Assembly: GCF_027887165.1 (NCBI RefSeq)
Contig: NC_077227.1
Span: forward strand, 62,538,107 to 62,602,106
Source: Monodelphis domestica
Lineage: Eukaryota > Chordata > Mammalia > Didelphimorphia > Didelphidae
DNA: 64,000 nucleotides
Reading direction: 5' to 3'
This document shows, one piece after another, positions 32,525 to 44,520 of the stretch. The translations under genes were made by a program, and so were the position numbers. Positions within the stretch are counted from its first letter, which is position 1; each line of letters opens with the position of its first letter. The notes under the pieces are model-generated. The model did not search any database and had not been told where the DNA came from. It saw nothing but the letters and a program-made list of their open reading frames with translations.

Positions 32525-33065
32525 AAAAGGATCTATTTATACAAAAACATTTATTGCAACTCTTTTTATAGCAAAAACATTGGCAATTGAAGAGATGTCC
32601 ATCAATTAAGGTATGGTCTAACAATGTGTTGTAAATGATTGTAATGGAATACTGTTGTTCTATAAGGAATGTTGAGCAGGATGCTTTCAGAAAAAAAATG
32701 GAAAGACTTACATGAACTAATACAAAGTGAAGTGAGAAGAACAAGAACATAATACATGGTAACAACAATATTTTTCATGAACAATGTGAATGACCCATAT
32801 ATTCTCAGCAATACAGTAATTATAATCCAATACAGTCCCAGAACCTCAAGATAAAAAATGCTATCCACCTCCAGAGAACTGATGCAGTCTGAATGCAGCT
32901 CAAAACATACTATATTTTATTTCCTTCTTTTTTTGTTTGTTTGTTTGAGATTGCTTCACAAAATAACTAATATGGAGAAATGTTCCACATGATTATACAT
33001 GTAAAATCTCTATCAGATCGCAAGAGATGGAGGTTGGCAAAGAGTTGTTTTTTGCTTTGTGTGGC
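32525..33065 (+). mobile_element. Sense L1 fragment, right part
   Basis: 'aaacattggcaattgaagag' through 'tacatgtaaaatctctatca' is an old L1 3' end, the continuation of 31698-31836. Confidence 0.7.
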
Positions 33066-33091
33066 ATGCTTAATCCATTCCATTGACCCAC

Positions 33092-34819
33092 TGTAACCGC
33101 AAAAATGTGGGTTTCAAGACTGTGAATTGCCAAAACTGTAAAGATAAATTTTAGTATCTTGATTTAAATAAAAAATAAGTGGTTGCCATGGGAAAAATTC
33201 CCAAATATGAAAATACCCAAATCAGCTGGGTTTTATGGAGATTTTAATTAATCCAAATGAAGAAATGAAGGAAAGGGAGAGAGAGGGGATAAGAGAAAAT
33301 AGTATGAAGGGCCTAGGCCAAATGGCCTAGGCGTGAGCCTTAAGAGAGACTAGTCAGTCTTTTATCACTCACCACAAGATTTTGTCCCAAGCAAGTGTGA
33401 ACCTTAAAATTTCCCAGACCCTACTTCATAAGGTTGGGTTAAGACCATTCCCCACTTTAAACAATGAAGGAACTTATATCAGGAATGTGAGACCTCTACT
33501 TAAATCAGGAATGTGAAGACCTCTACTCCACCCCTACTTAAGCATACTTTAGGGGAAGATAAAGTTGTAAACGCTTTGCTGAACAATGAAAAATACTTAA
33601 ACCCATACTTATAATAAGGCAAAAAGTTCTTAAGCTGTGCCTATTTTTAGAACTAATACAAAAGGGTGCTAAGTACCTATAAAGATCAGGCAACTTATGA
33701 ATTTACAAGGAGCAAAGAGGTGAGAAACTTACTCAGAAGTTTTCTGGCGTGAACTTAATAAAAAATTTAAGCCTTCTTAGGTGTGAACTAAGAATGGTCT
33801 GTCCTTTGGAAAACGTCGACTGTGATTGGTAGATGGGAGAACTAAGGGGAGGTGACATAGGAGAAAATTCCCTTTATAAGGAGAGGAAAAGCTGAGTCTG
33901 AGAGGGAGTCAGAAGAATCTCTCTCTGGAGATGGCTGGCTGGCTGAACTGGTGTCTCTGAACACTAGAATCCTTGCTTGGACAGATCTTGTGGTGAGTGA
34001 TTAGAGACTGACTGATCTCTCTCTCTTAAGACTCAGGTCTAGGCCATGTTGGCTAAGGCCCTTCATACTTATTCCTCTCTTACTCTCTCTTTCTTTAATT
34101 CCTCATTTGTATGAATTAAAATCTCTATAAAACCCAGCTGACTTGGGTATATTTAATAATTGGGAATTTTTCCCTGGTGACCATCTTATATTTGATATAA
34201 AACAAGACACAGTCTTGAAACCATATTTTCTGTGGTCACAATTTAACAACCACTCTTATATCTACTACAATTTATATCTTCCACTGTTTTAATTACTACA
34301 CAAACTCCAAACCTCTGTACTCCATCTCCAACTACGAACTCCAACTAACCCAAATTCAATAAGTCCCTTCCTTTTAAAGAAATTTTCTCTTATGTCACCT
34401 CCCCTATTTTCACGTCTATTTCCCAGGACTGCCTATTCTTAGTTCTCACCACTCTTTAGTTCTCACCTTCTCTGGGTAGACTCAAACTTCACATCTCTTT
34501 TGTTAAGCTTGCCTTTTGTAAGTTTCTTGACATTTTAGTGATTAATTTAACCTTTATAGGTACTTAGCACCCTTTTGTATTAGATCTAAAAATAGGCCTA
34601 GCTTAATGTTTTTGCTTCACTCTAAGTATGAGTTGGGGACTTTTCATTGTTCAGTAAGGAGTTTACAACTTTATCTTCTCCTAAAGTATACCTAAGTATG
34701 GGCGGAATAATGTTAAAATTCCCAATACATTTCTGATAAAGTGCCTTCATTTGTTCCAATAAGGGAATAGCCTTAACCAAATGTTCTAAGGTAGAGTCTG
34801 AGCAGTTTTAAGATTCACA
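33092..34819 (-). mobile_element. Solo LTR fossil, family 'Y', holding a second Y LTR
   Basis: It runs TGTAACC to TTCACA on the plus strand, flanked by CCAC at 33088-33091 and 34820-34823. The L1 around it reads through as 'ccattgacccactactctac'. It is split by a sense Y LTR at 33396-34300. Confidence 0.85.
33396..34300 (+). mobile_element. Solo LTR fossil, family 'Y', sense, inside an antisense Y LTR
   Basis: It starts TGTGAACC and ends TTACTACA (905 bp), with CAAG at 33392-33395 and CAAA at 34301-34304 as a slightly diverged 4-bp duplication. A TATA-like TTTATAAGG lies at about 33870 in sense. Confidence 0.8.
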
Positions 34820-35175
34820 CCACTACTCTACTTCTTAGCCATTTTTTCATGGATGCTGATGTATAAATACAATTTGAGATCCTGGACAGTTAGGGTCTCT
34901 TCCTTCATAGTTTTTCCCCATTAATTCCCTCGTTGTTGTACTTTTGTTCTTCCAAATGAATTTTAGTCTTTTTTCTACCTCTGAAATAATTTTTTGGTCA
35001 TTTAATTAGTATGGCATTGAATAGATTAATTTGGGTAGAATTGTCATTTTTATTATATGGGCTCAGCCCATCTGTGAGCATTAATGTTTTTCCAGTTGTG
35101 TAGATCTTACTTTTGTGTGAGAAGTATTATAATTATGTTCATATAATTCCTGGGTTTGTCTTGGCAAGTAGACTC
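34820..35175 (-). mobile_element. Old L1, antisense (further ORF2 segment)
   Basis: 'ctacttcttagccatttttt', 'tatatgggctcagcccatct' and 'ggcaagtagactcccaagac' are antisense L1 ORF2, further 5' in the gene than the segment ending at 31697. Confidence 0.7.
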
Positions 35176-35815
35176 CCAAGACTTTAAAACTGTCCATGCC
35201 TTTTGACATAGCAATACCACTACTTGATCTATATCCCCAAAAGATCAAAGACCTACTTGTACAAAAATATTTATTTCAAATCTTTATGTGGTGGTAAAGA
35301 ATTATCAGTTGGAGAATGGAAGAACAAGTTGTGGTGTACATTTGTGATGGAATATACTAGAGTGCCATGAGAAATGATGAATAGCACAGTCCCAGAAAAA
35401 CCTGAAAAGACATATGAAGTGATATAAAGTGAAATGAACAGAACTGGTATAGTGTACACAGTAGCAGCAATGTTGTAGAATGATTAACTGTGAATGACTT
35501 GACTATTAACAATGCAAGGATTCAAGACAAACTCCCCAAAGGTCTCATGACAAAAAAAAAGGCTATCTACTGCCACAGAAGAAAGGGATAGAGTCTGAAT
35601 GCAGATTGAATCATATCATTTTCACTTTATTTCTTTCATGAGTTTCTTCTTATAAAAGTGATACTCTTGTCTTCTTTCACAACACGAGGAACATGGAAAT
35701 ACATCTTACATGATGGCACATGTATAACGTATATAATATTACCCAGCACCTAGGGGAATGGGGAAGAGGGGAGAGAACATGAATCATAAACTATCAGAAA
35801 ATAATTATTATAAAT
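35176..35815 (+). mobile_element. 5'-truncated L1 3' end, sense
   Basis: 'aaactgtccatgccttttga' through 'gtggtaaagaattatcagtt' to an A/T-rich tail near 35810. Old and broken. Confidence 0.7.
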
Positions 35816-35819
35816 TACC

Positions 35820-36265
35820 TCTAAAAATTGCAAATATTGGGGAGTACAGTATACAGGTAAGTTGAGAGCTTATGCTCTATATGATATCTGTATGTGTATA
35901 TTTGTGTCTTTAAAGTTCTGTCATAGAGAGTATGAAAATATTCTATATTGCCTCTTCTTTTCATATACCAGATCAATAGGCTAATATCAATTTTGAACAC
36001 ATACAATAAGTCTTCCTGTCATTCTTCATTGTGGAAAAGAGGAAATTCTTGAATTCCTGTTTTAAAAGCATTGATTTTCCAATTTCCAATACTGTCTCCT
36101 ACCCTCAAGAAATAGAACTTTAAGTGGTAACATTGGACAATTAAGCAAAAGGAATCATCACGTTGATCACGTGTGATAGCAGAAATTCCTTCTGTAATTC
36201 ACTACCTCTTGACCAAGAAAAGGGAAGCATAATTTTCATGTCTTCTTGTTAAGAAAGTTTTTCAA
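35820..36265. other. No gene or repeat recognised
   Basis: AT-rich and non-coding. Nothing diagnostic. Confidence 0.35.
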
Positions 36266-36269
36266 TTAC

Positions 36270-36860
36270 ATATAGAAACAAATTTTGACAATTATTTACT
36301 GAGACTTTGTGATTCAGTTTCTTTCTTCCTCCCTGCCTTCTCCAAGTCTGATAGAAGTTATACTAGTGTTTTTATGCAATATATATTTCTATATTTCCTA
36401 TGTCATGACATATATCACATATACAATAAAAAACTCATGAAATAAAGTGGAAGGTGACATGCTCTGATCTGCAGAGTCCAAAAGTTCCTTCTTTAGTCAT
36501 GGACAGCATTTTTGAGCATAAATCCCTTGGAGTTATCTTGGGACCTTCTTTAGTCCTTCTCTGTTGGTCATTTTATAGTATTTCTATTACTGTATGCAAT
36601 ATTCTCATACTTGTTACTGTATATATTATTCTGTTCACTTCACTTTGCATCCATTCATACAAGTTCAGGATTTTCTGAACTCATCCTCATAAGGCTTCTT
36701 AATTCAATACTGATAATCTGAATTCTGAACACTCTAAGTGTTTTTCCCGATTTCTCTAAATTCTTTATGTTTCTTATGGTATAATACTGATTCATTCAAT
36801 TTTTATGCCACAGATTTTCAGAAATTCCCTGATCAGTAGGCTTAGTTTCAAAGGGTCACA
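36270..36860 (-). mobile_element. Old L1 3' end, antisense
   Basis: 'gtcatggacagcatttttga' and 'ttctgttcacttcactttgc' are the antisense of the L1 3' end seen elsewhere in the window. Diverged. Confidence 0.55.
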
Positions 36861-36861
36861 C

Positions 36862-37282
36862 TGCCATGGTCAGGGTCCAGCCTCACTCGTGACTCCAGGG
36901 TTCCTGACAGGTGGCAAATGATCAGTCAAAATACATAACATAAAATAAATAACAAATGGAAGACAGCTTAATCGTTACAGCCATGGGACTGCTTTGCATC
37001 TCCGAGCTGCTCCAACATTCCTAGGCTTGGGATTTATTTTTATATCCATATTCTTGGCATGCAGATATACAAAATCAAAGAGAGATAATTGGAAAAGTGA
37101 TACATTAACTTTTAACAAATCACTTGATTAACATTCTATATTTTTGTATTGTGATTACAGACAGAATACAAGATAAATGATTTCATCACAGGTGGCTTAC
37201 TAGGGAGTTTGAGTTACTGATTTGTGTAATTGAGTCACTGAGGCATATTGAAGCTTAGTGTACCTGTACTGTACCTGTGGCA
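36862..37282 (-). mobile_element. LTR fossil, family 'Z', antisense
   Basis: On the minus strand it holds GGATATAAAAATAAATCCC and 'ggagtcacgagtgaggctgg', matching the sense copy at 54637-56156. Edges are approximate; no target duplication was found. Confidence 0.7.
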
Positions 37283-37284
37283 CT

Positions 37285-37860
37285 TAGTCTAAGGGAGTGG
37301 CAGTTGCTCTCTTGGAGTGCTGGAAGCAGGTGACATCTTTTCTCTCCTCACTGTCTGAGAAGGAAAGAAGGGGAAAACCTGAAGGAGCAGAAACAGTAAC
37401 CAGCTTTGCTTTTCTGCAGAGGATGCTCCAGACTCAGAGGTTCGCTCAGATCAATCTCCTTGATGGGCTTCCCAAAGAGAAGTAAGTTCAACTGTTTGGA
37501 TCTTCTCAGTTCTTCTGTTCCTCCTCTAGAATTCTCTTTCCTTTCTGCCCTTACCCTGATTAAGATGGTCTTCCAGCTTGATGAATTTGCTTTTCTCCCT
37601 TACAATAGGAAAAATTTGGGCTAGTCAGATCAGAAAAGTTCCTTGTGGAATCTGGGAGTTTTATTTTGGGTGGAGTTAGAAATCCTTTTATATCCTTGTT
37701 TCTCAACAAATAGTTTATTTTTGTATAAAGAGTCTCCTTAGCATTCTTGATCCTGGCCTGGAAGAAAATTTCACTTATGAGCTTCACTTCCCTTATATAA
37801 AGTAAAGATACTTTGTAAGCACAGCAAGAAAAGCATCTACTCAGTTTATATGCAATCAAT
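37285..37860. other. Unassigned sequence with one exon-like segment
   Basis: Contains a 61-bp segment (37421-37481) between a good acceptor (tttgcttttctgcag) and a donor (gtaagtt), open in frame as RMLQTQRFAQINLLDGLPKE. No protein match is recalled and no neighbouring exon is seen, so it is not called as a gene. Confidence 0.3.
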
Positions 37861-37864
37861 TATT

Positions 37865-38125
37865 TTTACAGTGTTTGCATATTATTTTTACAAACAGCAC
37901 ATGGATCAATCCTGGTATACTGTGTAGTCTCTCTGTTTCTTGCTACCACAGAAACTAATATTATAGATATTAATTATGGGGCCATTTTCTCAGTCTTGGA
38001 TCTCTTTGGGGATAAACACTCAATAGAAGTCAAAGGATGGGACCAATTCAGGCATATGGTTTTCTAAAGTGGTTGGACCAGTTACAACTTAAGTGTAATC
38101 AGTTCTTTTTTTGACTTTTTTGTCA
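37865..38125 (-). mobile_element. Old L1 fragment, antisense
   Basis: 'ggatctctttggggataaac' and 'ttctaaagtggttggaccag' are antisense L1 ORF2. Very diverged. Confidence 0.5.
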
Positions 38126-38129
38126 ATGT

Positions 38130-39255
38130 GCTGGTAGTCCTTGATTTACCCAGATTGTGCCAATAGAGTCTCCTCCACAATGGATTCTCAATCCAAGATA
38201 AATTTGGCTTCTGAGAGATTTCACTTGAGCAAATCTGAAAGACTTGTACAAACTATCTTTTTAAAGCAACTTTACCTCTTATGTCTTAAGATTCATAGTA
38301 GAATCAGAATTTTCAGGGAAATCATGTCATTGTTCTGGATATCTTGAATGTCATTGTCTTAGCAGACTACACAGTTGATAAAGGGTTTTTCTTTTTACAT
38401 GTTTTTATCCCCCAAAGAAGCACTTTATCTTAATTGAGATAATTTTGTTTATTTGTAAAATGATCAGTTTTATATAATGATCTCTTTTTGGGCCATAGTT
38501 GAAAAAGTGATTTGGTTCTCTTCATTTTCTATATTAACATTCAGTTCAAACCTTTTCTTTTTTAACATCTTGTAAAATGAATACAAACAACTTTTGCAAC
38601 TTCTAATTATGGGTTTATTACTAATGAGGAGTTTTATCTATATCAATGTAAGTTGAAGGTGGAGGACAGATTTCACTAAAAGAGAAGTGGGAAAAGGGTA
38701 GAGAATGGAGGTGCTTCCAGAGGGGTACTTCCCCAGTGGAGCACAGCAGGGGAGAGAGATTTGTGAAGACACTAGGAACACTGAAATTGCTTGGACAGGA
38801 AAGGGCACAGTCAGAGACAATTCTTTTCTTTGGGTTTAAGAAATGAAAAAAGCAAATTCCTATGTTAGTTTATATATTTTTCTGAGTACTCTTAATATAT
38901 TATCTTAATCAATCATCATAGAAATGCTATATGAGGAAACTGAGTCCCAGGGAGGGCATACACAACATCCATTAATTCTGGCAGCTTTTATAGATGGCTG
39001 TTCTCTCTCTCTCTGGTCTCCCCTCAATCCTACCATTTCCCCAGTGTCCTGCATTGCAAAGGAAAGGCAGCATTGTTTTTTAACACCACAGCTAACTAGA
39101 TTGAGGAGCTCTCCCTTCCCAATTAGTACTTACATAGCAGATCCAGAAGAGCTACAAAGCTTGATATCCCCAGTTATGTGTTTGCCTCAGCTATCCCAGA
39201 GGCCAAATGCTGCCAGCTTCAGCCAGGAGCCCACATGGAAGAGACCCATAATGGG
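38130..39255. other. No gene or repeat recognised
   Basis: Mixed sequence. The open frame at 38924-39271 (plus) has no recognisable domain and looks like chance. Confidence 0.35.
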
Positions 39256-39259
39256 GTCT

Positions 39260-39540
39260 GCCACACGGTAGGCACTTAGGAAATAATCACTGAATTCAGC
39301 CCTCTCTTAAGCATTTAAGTGCCTCCTCTATGCCAGTCATTGTGCCAAAGGCTGAGGATACAAGGGAACCCTGCCCAGAGGGACCTTACATTCCATCAGG
39401 AGACAATTTAGACACATAGATACATACAACAGAATACAAGGTCATTCCAGAATAAGGGAGAGACAGTAGCAACTGGGTCAGAGGGGATCAGAAAAGACCT
39501 CTTAGAAGGGAACATTTGGACCGAGTTTGAAAGAAAAGCA
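39260..39540 (+). mobile_element. L2/CORE-like ancient repeat
   Basis: 'ggtaggcacttaggaaataa', 'taagtgcctcctctatgcca' and 'gaccttacattccatcagga' follow a common mammalian old-repeat pattern. The family assignment is uncertain. Confidence 0.45.
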
Positions 39541-39689
39541 GGAATGCTATAAAGAAAATCTCATGCTAACTGAAATTCTTAAAGATTTCTGCAATTTCCG
39601 TTTCCTCAGCAATTCAACTGAATTAAGCACAGTAATTGGAGTTGAGCCTGGAGATCTATTCATTTTGGATTTAACCACAAAGGGTGGGA

Positions 39690-40070
39690 ACACCCATTTC
39701 ACACACTGAATGGGAGGTCTGAGATCCACCAGTGAAAGAGCAGTCCTGGAGTAGAGCTTCCACTGTGATTGGTAGATCTAAAATTTTAGGGGAAGTGCAA
39801 GAGATCTTTAAAAGTGGATTTCTAGACACACACTTGGAGAGGAACCTCCTGTGAGAAGCAGATCTGCTAGACTCGTGCTGGAGGCTACTGGTAGTTCTAC
39901 TGGAGTTGAGGCTGATAAAGAAGCTGATAAAGAATCTGCTGATTGAACTGAGAAGTGGTGAGTGTAAAGGCTGACTTCCTTTCTCTTGGCTTTTCTGGAG
40001 GCCCCAGCCTCTAGAAAGGCCCATCATCTTGAGGCTCCAAGCTCTTGAGAAGTATTTGACAAAAACTGTT
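39690..40070 (+). mobile_element. LTR-like fossil related to families W/Y, partial
   Basis: 'ccactgtgattggtagatct' followed by a short AT-rich box and 'gagaagtggtgagtgtaaag' parallels the promoter part of LTR Y (33820-34010). Edges are unclear. Confidence 0.4.
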
Positions 40071-40074
40071 GGGA

Positions 40075-40165
40075 ATGGTTACACAAGTTGTGATACATGG
40101 TTGTGATGGAATACTACTGTGCTGTAAGAAATACATGTTCAATCATGCAATACAAATCATGTGCA
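40075..40165 (+). mobile_element. Short sense L1 fragment
   Basis: 'gatacatggttgtgatggaa' and 'tactactgtgctgtaagaaa' are from the L1 ORF2 C-terminus. Confidence 0.55.
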
Positions 40166-40177
40166 AGACATATGAGA

Positions 40178-40372
40178 GGGCAGGCGAGTGACTCATTTGA
40201 TGGAAAAGTCAGGCCCAGAGATGGGAGGTCCTGGGTTCAAATCTGCCTTTAGATACTTCCTAGCTGTGTGACCCTGGGCAAGTCACTTAACCCCCATTGC
40301 CTAGCACTTACCACTCTTCTGCTTTGGAACCAATATATAGTATTGATTCTAAGATGGAAAATAAGGGTTTAA
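40178..40372 (+). mobile_element. Marsupial tRNA-type SINE
   Basis: 'gggaggtcctgggttcaaat', 'tgtgaccctgggcaagtcac' and 'aataagggtttaaaaaaaa' are intact; the first 30 bp are diverged. Confidence 0.85.
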
Positions 40373-40379
40373 AAAAAAT

Positions 40380-41070
40380 ATCTGTCGATTTTGTTCAAAC
40401 CTTAGTTTTATTTAACAGTATAAACGAATGTGTGACTTTGATAGATTATGTTCATAAAACCTGGATTAGGAAAGGACATGCCAGAAAATTTTTATAATGC
40501 TAAAAATGAAATATTTTTAAAAAAACTAGCATAATATAATTATAGAAATAACAAATAATGCTAACATGCCTTGGTTTCATTAATGTTGTACCAAAATACT
40601 TTTTCCCCTCCACCCAAAAGTGCTGTATATATACATCATGGCTGCTCTAGTCACCCTATCACAAAGAAAAAAGTTAATCAAAATTATTTTTAAATTAAGT
40701 TTAATAACAAAACTGCCACAAAGTAGAATGGGCTAATGTTATGATTAAAATTTTCTAGAAACCATATCTTAATTTATATTATTTACTAAATAATAAAAAC
40801 TGGGCCAGTGAAAGAAAAGGCATCAGCTACATGTGGCCTGGAGCTCCTTTAGTCCTGTGCTGCACTTTCTCTTCCCCCTGGTAGAGAGCTGGACCCAGCC
40901 TAGAGCCCCAAAACAGGCTTACTCTGCCCAGAATTCCAAGGCAAGAAAACTCTACTTTCTTACCCTATTCTAATTTATGGTTTTTGTGAGGTTTCTTTGG
41001 AGGGCCCAGACTAAACAAAGAACTTGTTTCCATTCAAATTTGGCAAAAGGGAAAGAAGCCTCAAAAAAAA
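40380..41070. other. No gene or repeat recognised
   Basis: AT-rich, then a more mixed stretch with no diagnostic motif. Confidence 0.35.
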
Positions 41071-41071
41071 T

Positions 41072-41450
41072 TTTAAGCCCTTCCCTTCCTTAGAATCAAT
41101 GCTGTGAGGGGGCAGCTGGGTGGCTCAGTGGATTGAGAGTTAGACCTAGAAAAGGGAGGTCCTAAGTTCAAATCTGGCCTTAGACACTTCTCAGCTGTGT
41201 GACCCTGGGCAAGTCACTTGACTCCCATTACCTAGCCCTTACCACTCTTCTGCCTTGGAGCCAATGTATTGACTCCAAGATGGAAGGTAAGGGTTTAAAA
41301 AAAAAAAAGAATGGATACTGTGTATTGGTTTCAAGAGAAGAGCAATCAGGGCTAGGCAATGAGGATTAAGGGACTTGCCCCAAATCACCTAGCTAGGACA
41401 TATCTAGCTCTAAATCTAAATCTATGAATTCCCATCTCTGACTCCATCCA
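41072..41450 (-). mobile_element. Old tRNA-type SINE, antisense, interrupted by a younger SINE
   Basis: 'tttaagcccttcccttcctt' (antisense tail) breaks at 41106 and resumes at about 41308 with 'tactgtgtattggtttcaag'. The middle is the sense SINE at 41108. Confidence 0.75.
41108..41306 (+). mobile_element. Marsupial tRNA-type SINE inserted in an older SINE
   Basis: Full length from ggggcagctgggtggctcag to an A12 tail. The duplication agaatcaatgctgtg / agaatggatactgtg lies at 41092-41106 and 41308-41322. The newer SINE is much closer to consensus than its host. Confidence 0.88.
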
Positions 41451-41564
41451 GAGCCCCTACCTGTCCCTGTAGTTTCCATCTTAAACTTATTTCCCTTTCA
41501 AATCTAAAGATTGTTTTGGGATGCCAAAAAAGGGGGGGACAGATCAAGATTAAATTGCCACATT

Positions 41565-41650
41565 TCCTAGGGATGGTTGTAGGACCCCATCATTGCAAGT
41601 CTTTAAGCAGAGGCTCAATGACTGCTTGTCAGGTAGAATGAAGTAGAAGA
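41565..41650 (+). mobile_element. CR1/L3-like LINE 3' remnant
   Basis: 'gcaagtctttaagcagaggc' and 'tcaatgactgcttgtcaggt' match the recurrent L3/CR1 3' region from memory. Confidence 0.45.
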
Positions 41651-41959
41651 GTCAACAATGACTATATGCTTTAATGTTTGTGGCACCCCCACTCAGCAGA
41701 AACAATGCACCTAAGGGGAGATGTGTGAAGATTCAATGAGGAGACCTTTGCATACTCCCTTGACTGCCACTGGCAGGTCTGCAAGTTGGTACATTCAAGG
41801 GGGTGCATCTATATCAGGTTCTTGGGGTATCCCAATGGTTTCACATATCTAAAAACATTGAGCCCCAGGGGGTGTGCTTCTCAAACAATCAGCCAGCAGA
41901 CACAATTAGTGCTTAATGAAGGCATTTGTATTTATTTTTATTCAATAATTTTTTTTAAG

Positions 41960-42750
41960 ATATTCTTAGGAATTTTTTGGCATAATTCCAAATTGATTTC
42001 CAAAATGTTTATTTAACTCCACCAACAAGGATTAGTTTGCTTTGGGAAATTTTTTCTATTTTTAAAAAGATACCTTATTTTCAGTTACATGGAATTATAA
42101 ATTTCCCATAAATGTTTTCTGAAGTTATAATATCTAAATTGTTTCCTTCCTTTTCTCCTGTCCTTTTCCCGAAGAGACAGTAAGCAATTTGAACTGGGCT
42201 ATACATGTATTATGCAAAATGTTTCCATATTGTTCATTATTGTAAGAGAATACTCATATAAAACCAAAACACAAAAATAAACTAGAGTGAAAAATAGTTT
42301 GTTTATCTGCATTTCCAATTCTAACAGTTCTTGTCTCTGGAGGTAGGTAGCATTCTTTGTCAGAAGTCCTTCAGAATTCTTCCAGATCACTGTATTTCTA
42401 AGAGGAGCTAATTCTTTCATAGTTGATCATTGTACAATATTGCTGTTGCTGTATACAGTGTTCTCCTGGTTCTGCTTATTTCACTCTGCATCAGTTCATG
42501 TAGGTCTTTCCAGCTTTTTCTGAAACCATCCTGCTCATTGTTTCTTATCACACAATAGTATTCCATTACCAACATATTCCATAATTTGTTTGGCCATTCC
42601 CCAGCTGATGGACATCCCTCAATTTCCAATTCTCTGCCACCACAAAAAGGGCTGCTATAAATGTTTTTGTACAAGCAGATCCTCTCATTTTTTTGGATCT
42701 CTTTGGGATACAGACCTAGTAATGGTATTACTGGACTTGAGAGAGCATGC
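41960..42750 (-). mobile_element. Old L1 3' half, antisense
   Basis: The minus-strand frame at 42417-42674 reads YKNIYSSPFCGG and GWSFKK-like L1 C-terminal sequence including EMQSEISRTRRTLYT-type residues. The segment at 41960-42040 is a displaced piece of the same ORF2. Confidence 0.75.
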
Positions 42751-42754
42751 AGTT

Positions 42755-43169
42755 TTAAAACCCTAGTAAAGGCATTTATTTATTAAGATGGAAGAATAAA
42801 AGCATTCATCCATGAAACTGTGTTGCACAATCCCCCAAATACAATGTCCTTGGAAAGAATAAGATGAATATAATAAGATGATATAAGTACAATGACAATG
42901 AGGCACAGATGCATGAGGAAGCTTCAATGCTGGTACTGCAGGACCTGGAAGTCCATTCTCTTTACTGAATCCTTATACATCTCCCCTTAGACACTGTCTT
43001 AGCCTCTGCACAGACTCAAAGGATTGTCAGAGCTTTTTCTCTTAGAGCAAACAGCTTGCTCTTTTCTCTGCTTCCAGAGATTCCCTGTTCACCATATTTT
43101 CACCATAATTTAGCATGGTGATACAGCCGACTCCAATAAGGAGTTGGTCACTCTGTCCCTGAATTCTTC
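42755..43169. other. Unrecognised, possibly LTR-derived
   Basis: Lies against LTR W. 'aaggcatttatttattaaga' resembles an antisense poly(A) region, but no copy exists in the window to compare. Confidence 0.3.
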
Positions 43170-43173
43170 CTTC

Positions 43174-43731
43174 TGTTAAAGGGTAAATTTAGGGTTGAGA
43201 CTGAATATAAATTTAGTTGGTCTCCAGGGATTTAATTTCTAAACCCCAATGAAATACTCAACTCAGAATGGAATTTTATGGTGGTTTAGTTACAATAGAA
43301 AGAAGAAATTAAGAATGAAAGATAGAGGGGAAAGAGAATTTAAACTGCTCCAGCCTGGGCTGAGCCAGGCAGAAGGCCTTGGCCAGTCTTATCACTCACC
43401 AGGTGACTATCCAAAGGAAGTAGTCTGAGGATCTCCTCCAGGCTTAAGTTCCAGGGTCAACTTTGCCAAACCTCTCTCTTCACAGGAAATGCCATGAAAT
43501 ATAAAGGCAGTTCTTTACATCACTTCCTGTGTCTCACATGTGCCAATGGTGGCTTAAGCTTGGCTTAGGACAGCTCAGGGGGTCAGTCAGTTGTTTCTGA
43601 TTTGTCACTTGCTAGCACATGCCAGTCATAGGCCTTCCTCCCCAACACTTAATCCTTAAGTGGGGTTGTCTACATTCCTGATTGCTAGAATTCTAAAGAC
43701 TAAGCTGGTTTAAGTAAAACTAAAATTCACA
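43174..43731 (-). mobile_element. Solo LTR fossil, family 'W'
   Basis: It runs TGTTAAAGGG to TTCACA (558 bp) with the exact 4-bp duplication CTTC at 43170-43173 and 43732-43735. It shares the 'tgggctgagccaggcag' and 'ggcttaggacagctcagggg' stretches with the copy at 30239. Confidence 0.85.
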
Positions 43732-43839
43732 CTTCTTGCAAAGGTACCACCTTCCATTTTTGAGCAGCTCTAATTCTTACAAACTGATCCCAAACCTGCT
43801 TCCCTGCAACTTCAACCCACACACAAGCTCTTCAAATAA

Positions 43840-44520
43840 CTGAAGGCAATGATTACCATCATTCTTAGGTCTTCTCTAGGCTATTTCCAATTCCTTTAAC
43901 TAGTCTTCTTGTAAAGTGGTTTAAGGTCGATTATCCTCTTTTAGCCACATCTTTCCTAAGTGTGGAAGGTGGAAATGAACCTAACACTCCAGACAGGCAT
44001 ATTTGACTTCCACACAACAGAAAGAGTAGGCATGTCATAGCTTTTATCCAGGAGTTACAGAAGTTCAAGAGAAAGATGTAATAGCTTTCTGGAAGACATG
44101 CAACCCAGACAGACTATTAAACCTGCAGTCAGCTAAAAAGATTCTGAAATCTATATCTCATATCCTAAACTCCTATCTGATTTTCTAAGGCATTGGATTT
44201 TATTGTCAGAATCCTGGACTATGAAACCTGAACAAGGCCTTAAGTGATCAATTAGTCCATTACCTTCATTTTTATACATTGGAAAATTAAGACTCTTTAT
44301 TAAATTCCATTTTTGTTAAATTTGATGTCCATTGATTTTTAATGCCTTTTCTCTCTTCTAACATATCAACATTCATAAATTTGGTAAATAGAGTATCTGT
44401 ATTTCTCCTCCAAATTACTAATAAAAATAAATGAAGAGGAGTTAAGAATAGTCTCAAGACATTCCACTAGCATCTTTCATCTAGACTAAGTTACTAAATG
44501 AAAGGAGCAATAATAAAGTA
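43840..44520 (-). mobile_element. CR1/L3-type LINE, antisense
   Basis: 'taggtcttctctaggctatt', 'taacactccagacaggcata', 'attaaacctgcagtcagcta' and 'caaattactaataaaaataa' follow the antisense L3/CR1 order. An old MIR-like piece may interrupt it near 44200-44290. Confidence 0.55.

Noticed and set aside
38924-39271. 115-codon plus-strand frame
   Set aside because: No family resemblance, no splice support and no conserved motif.
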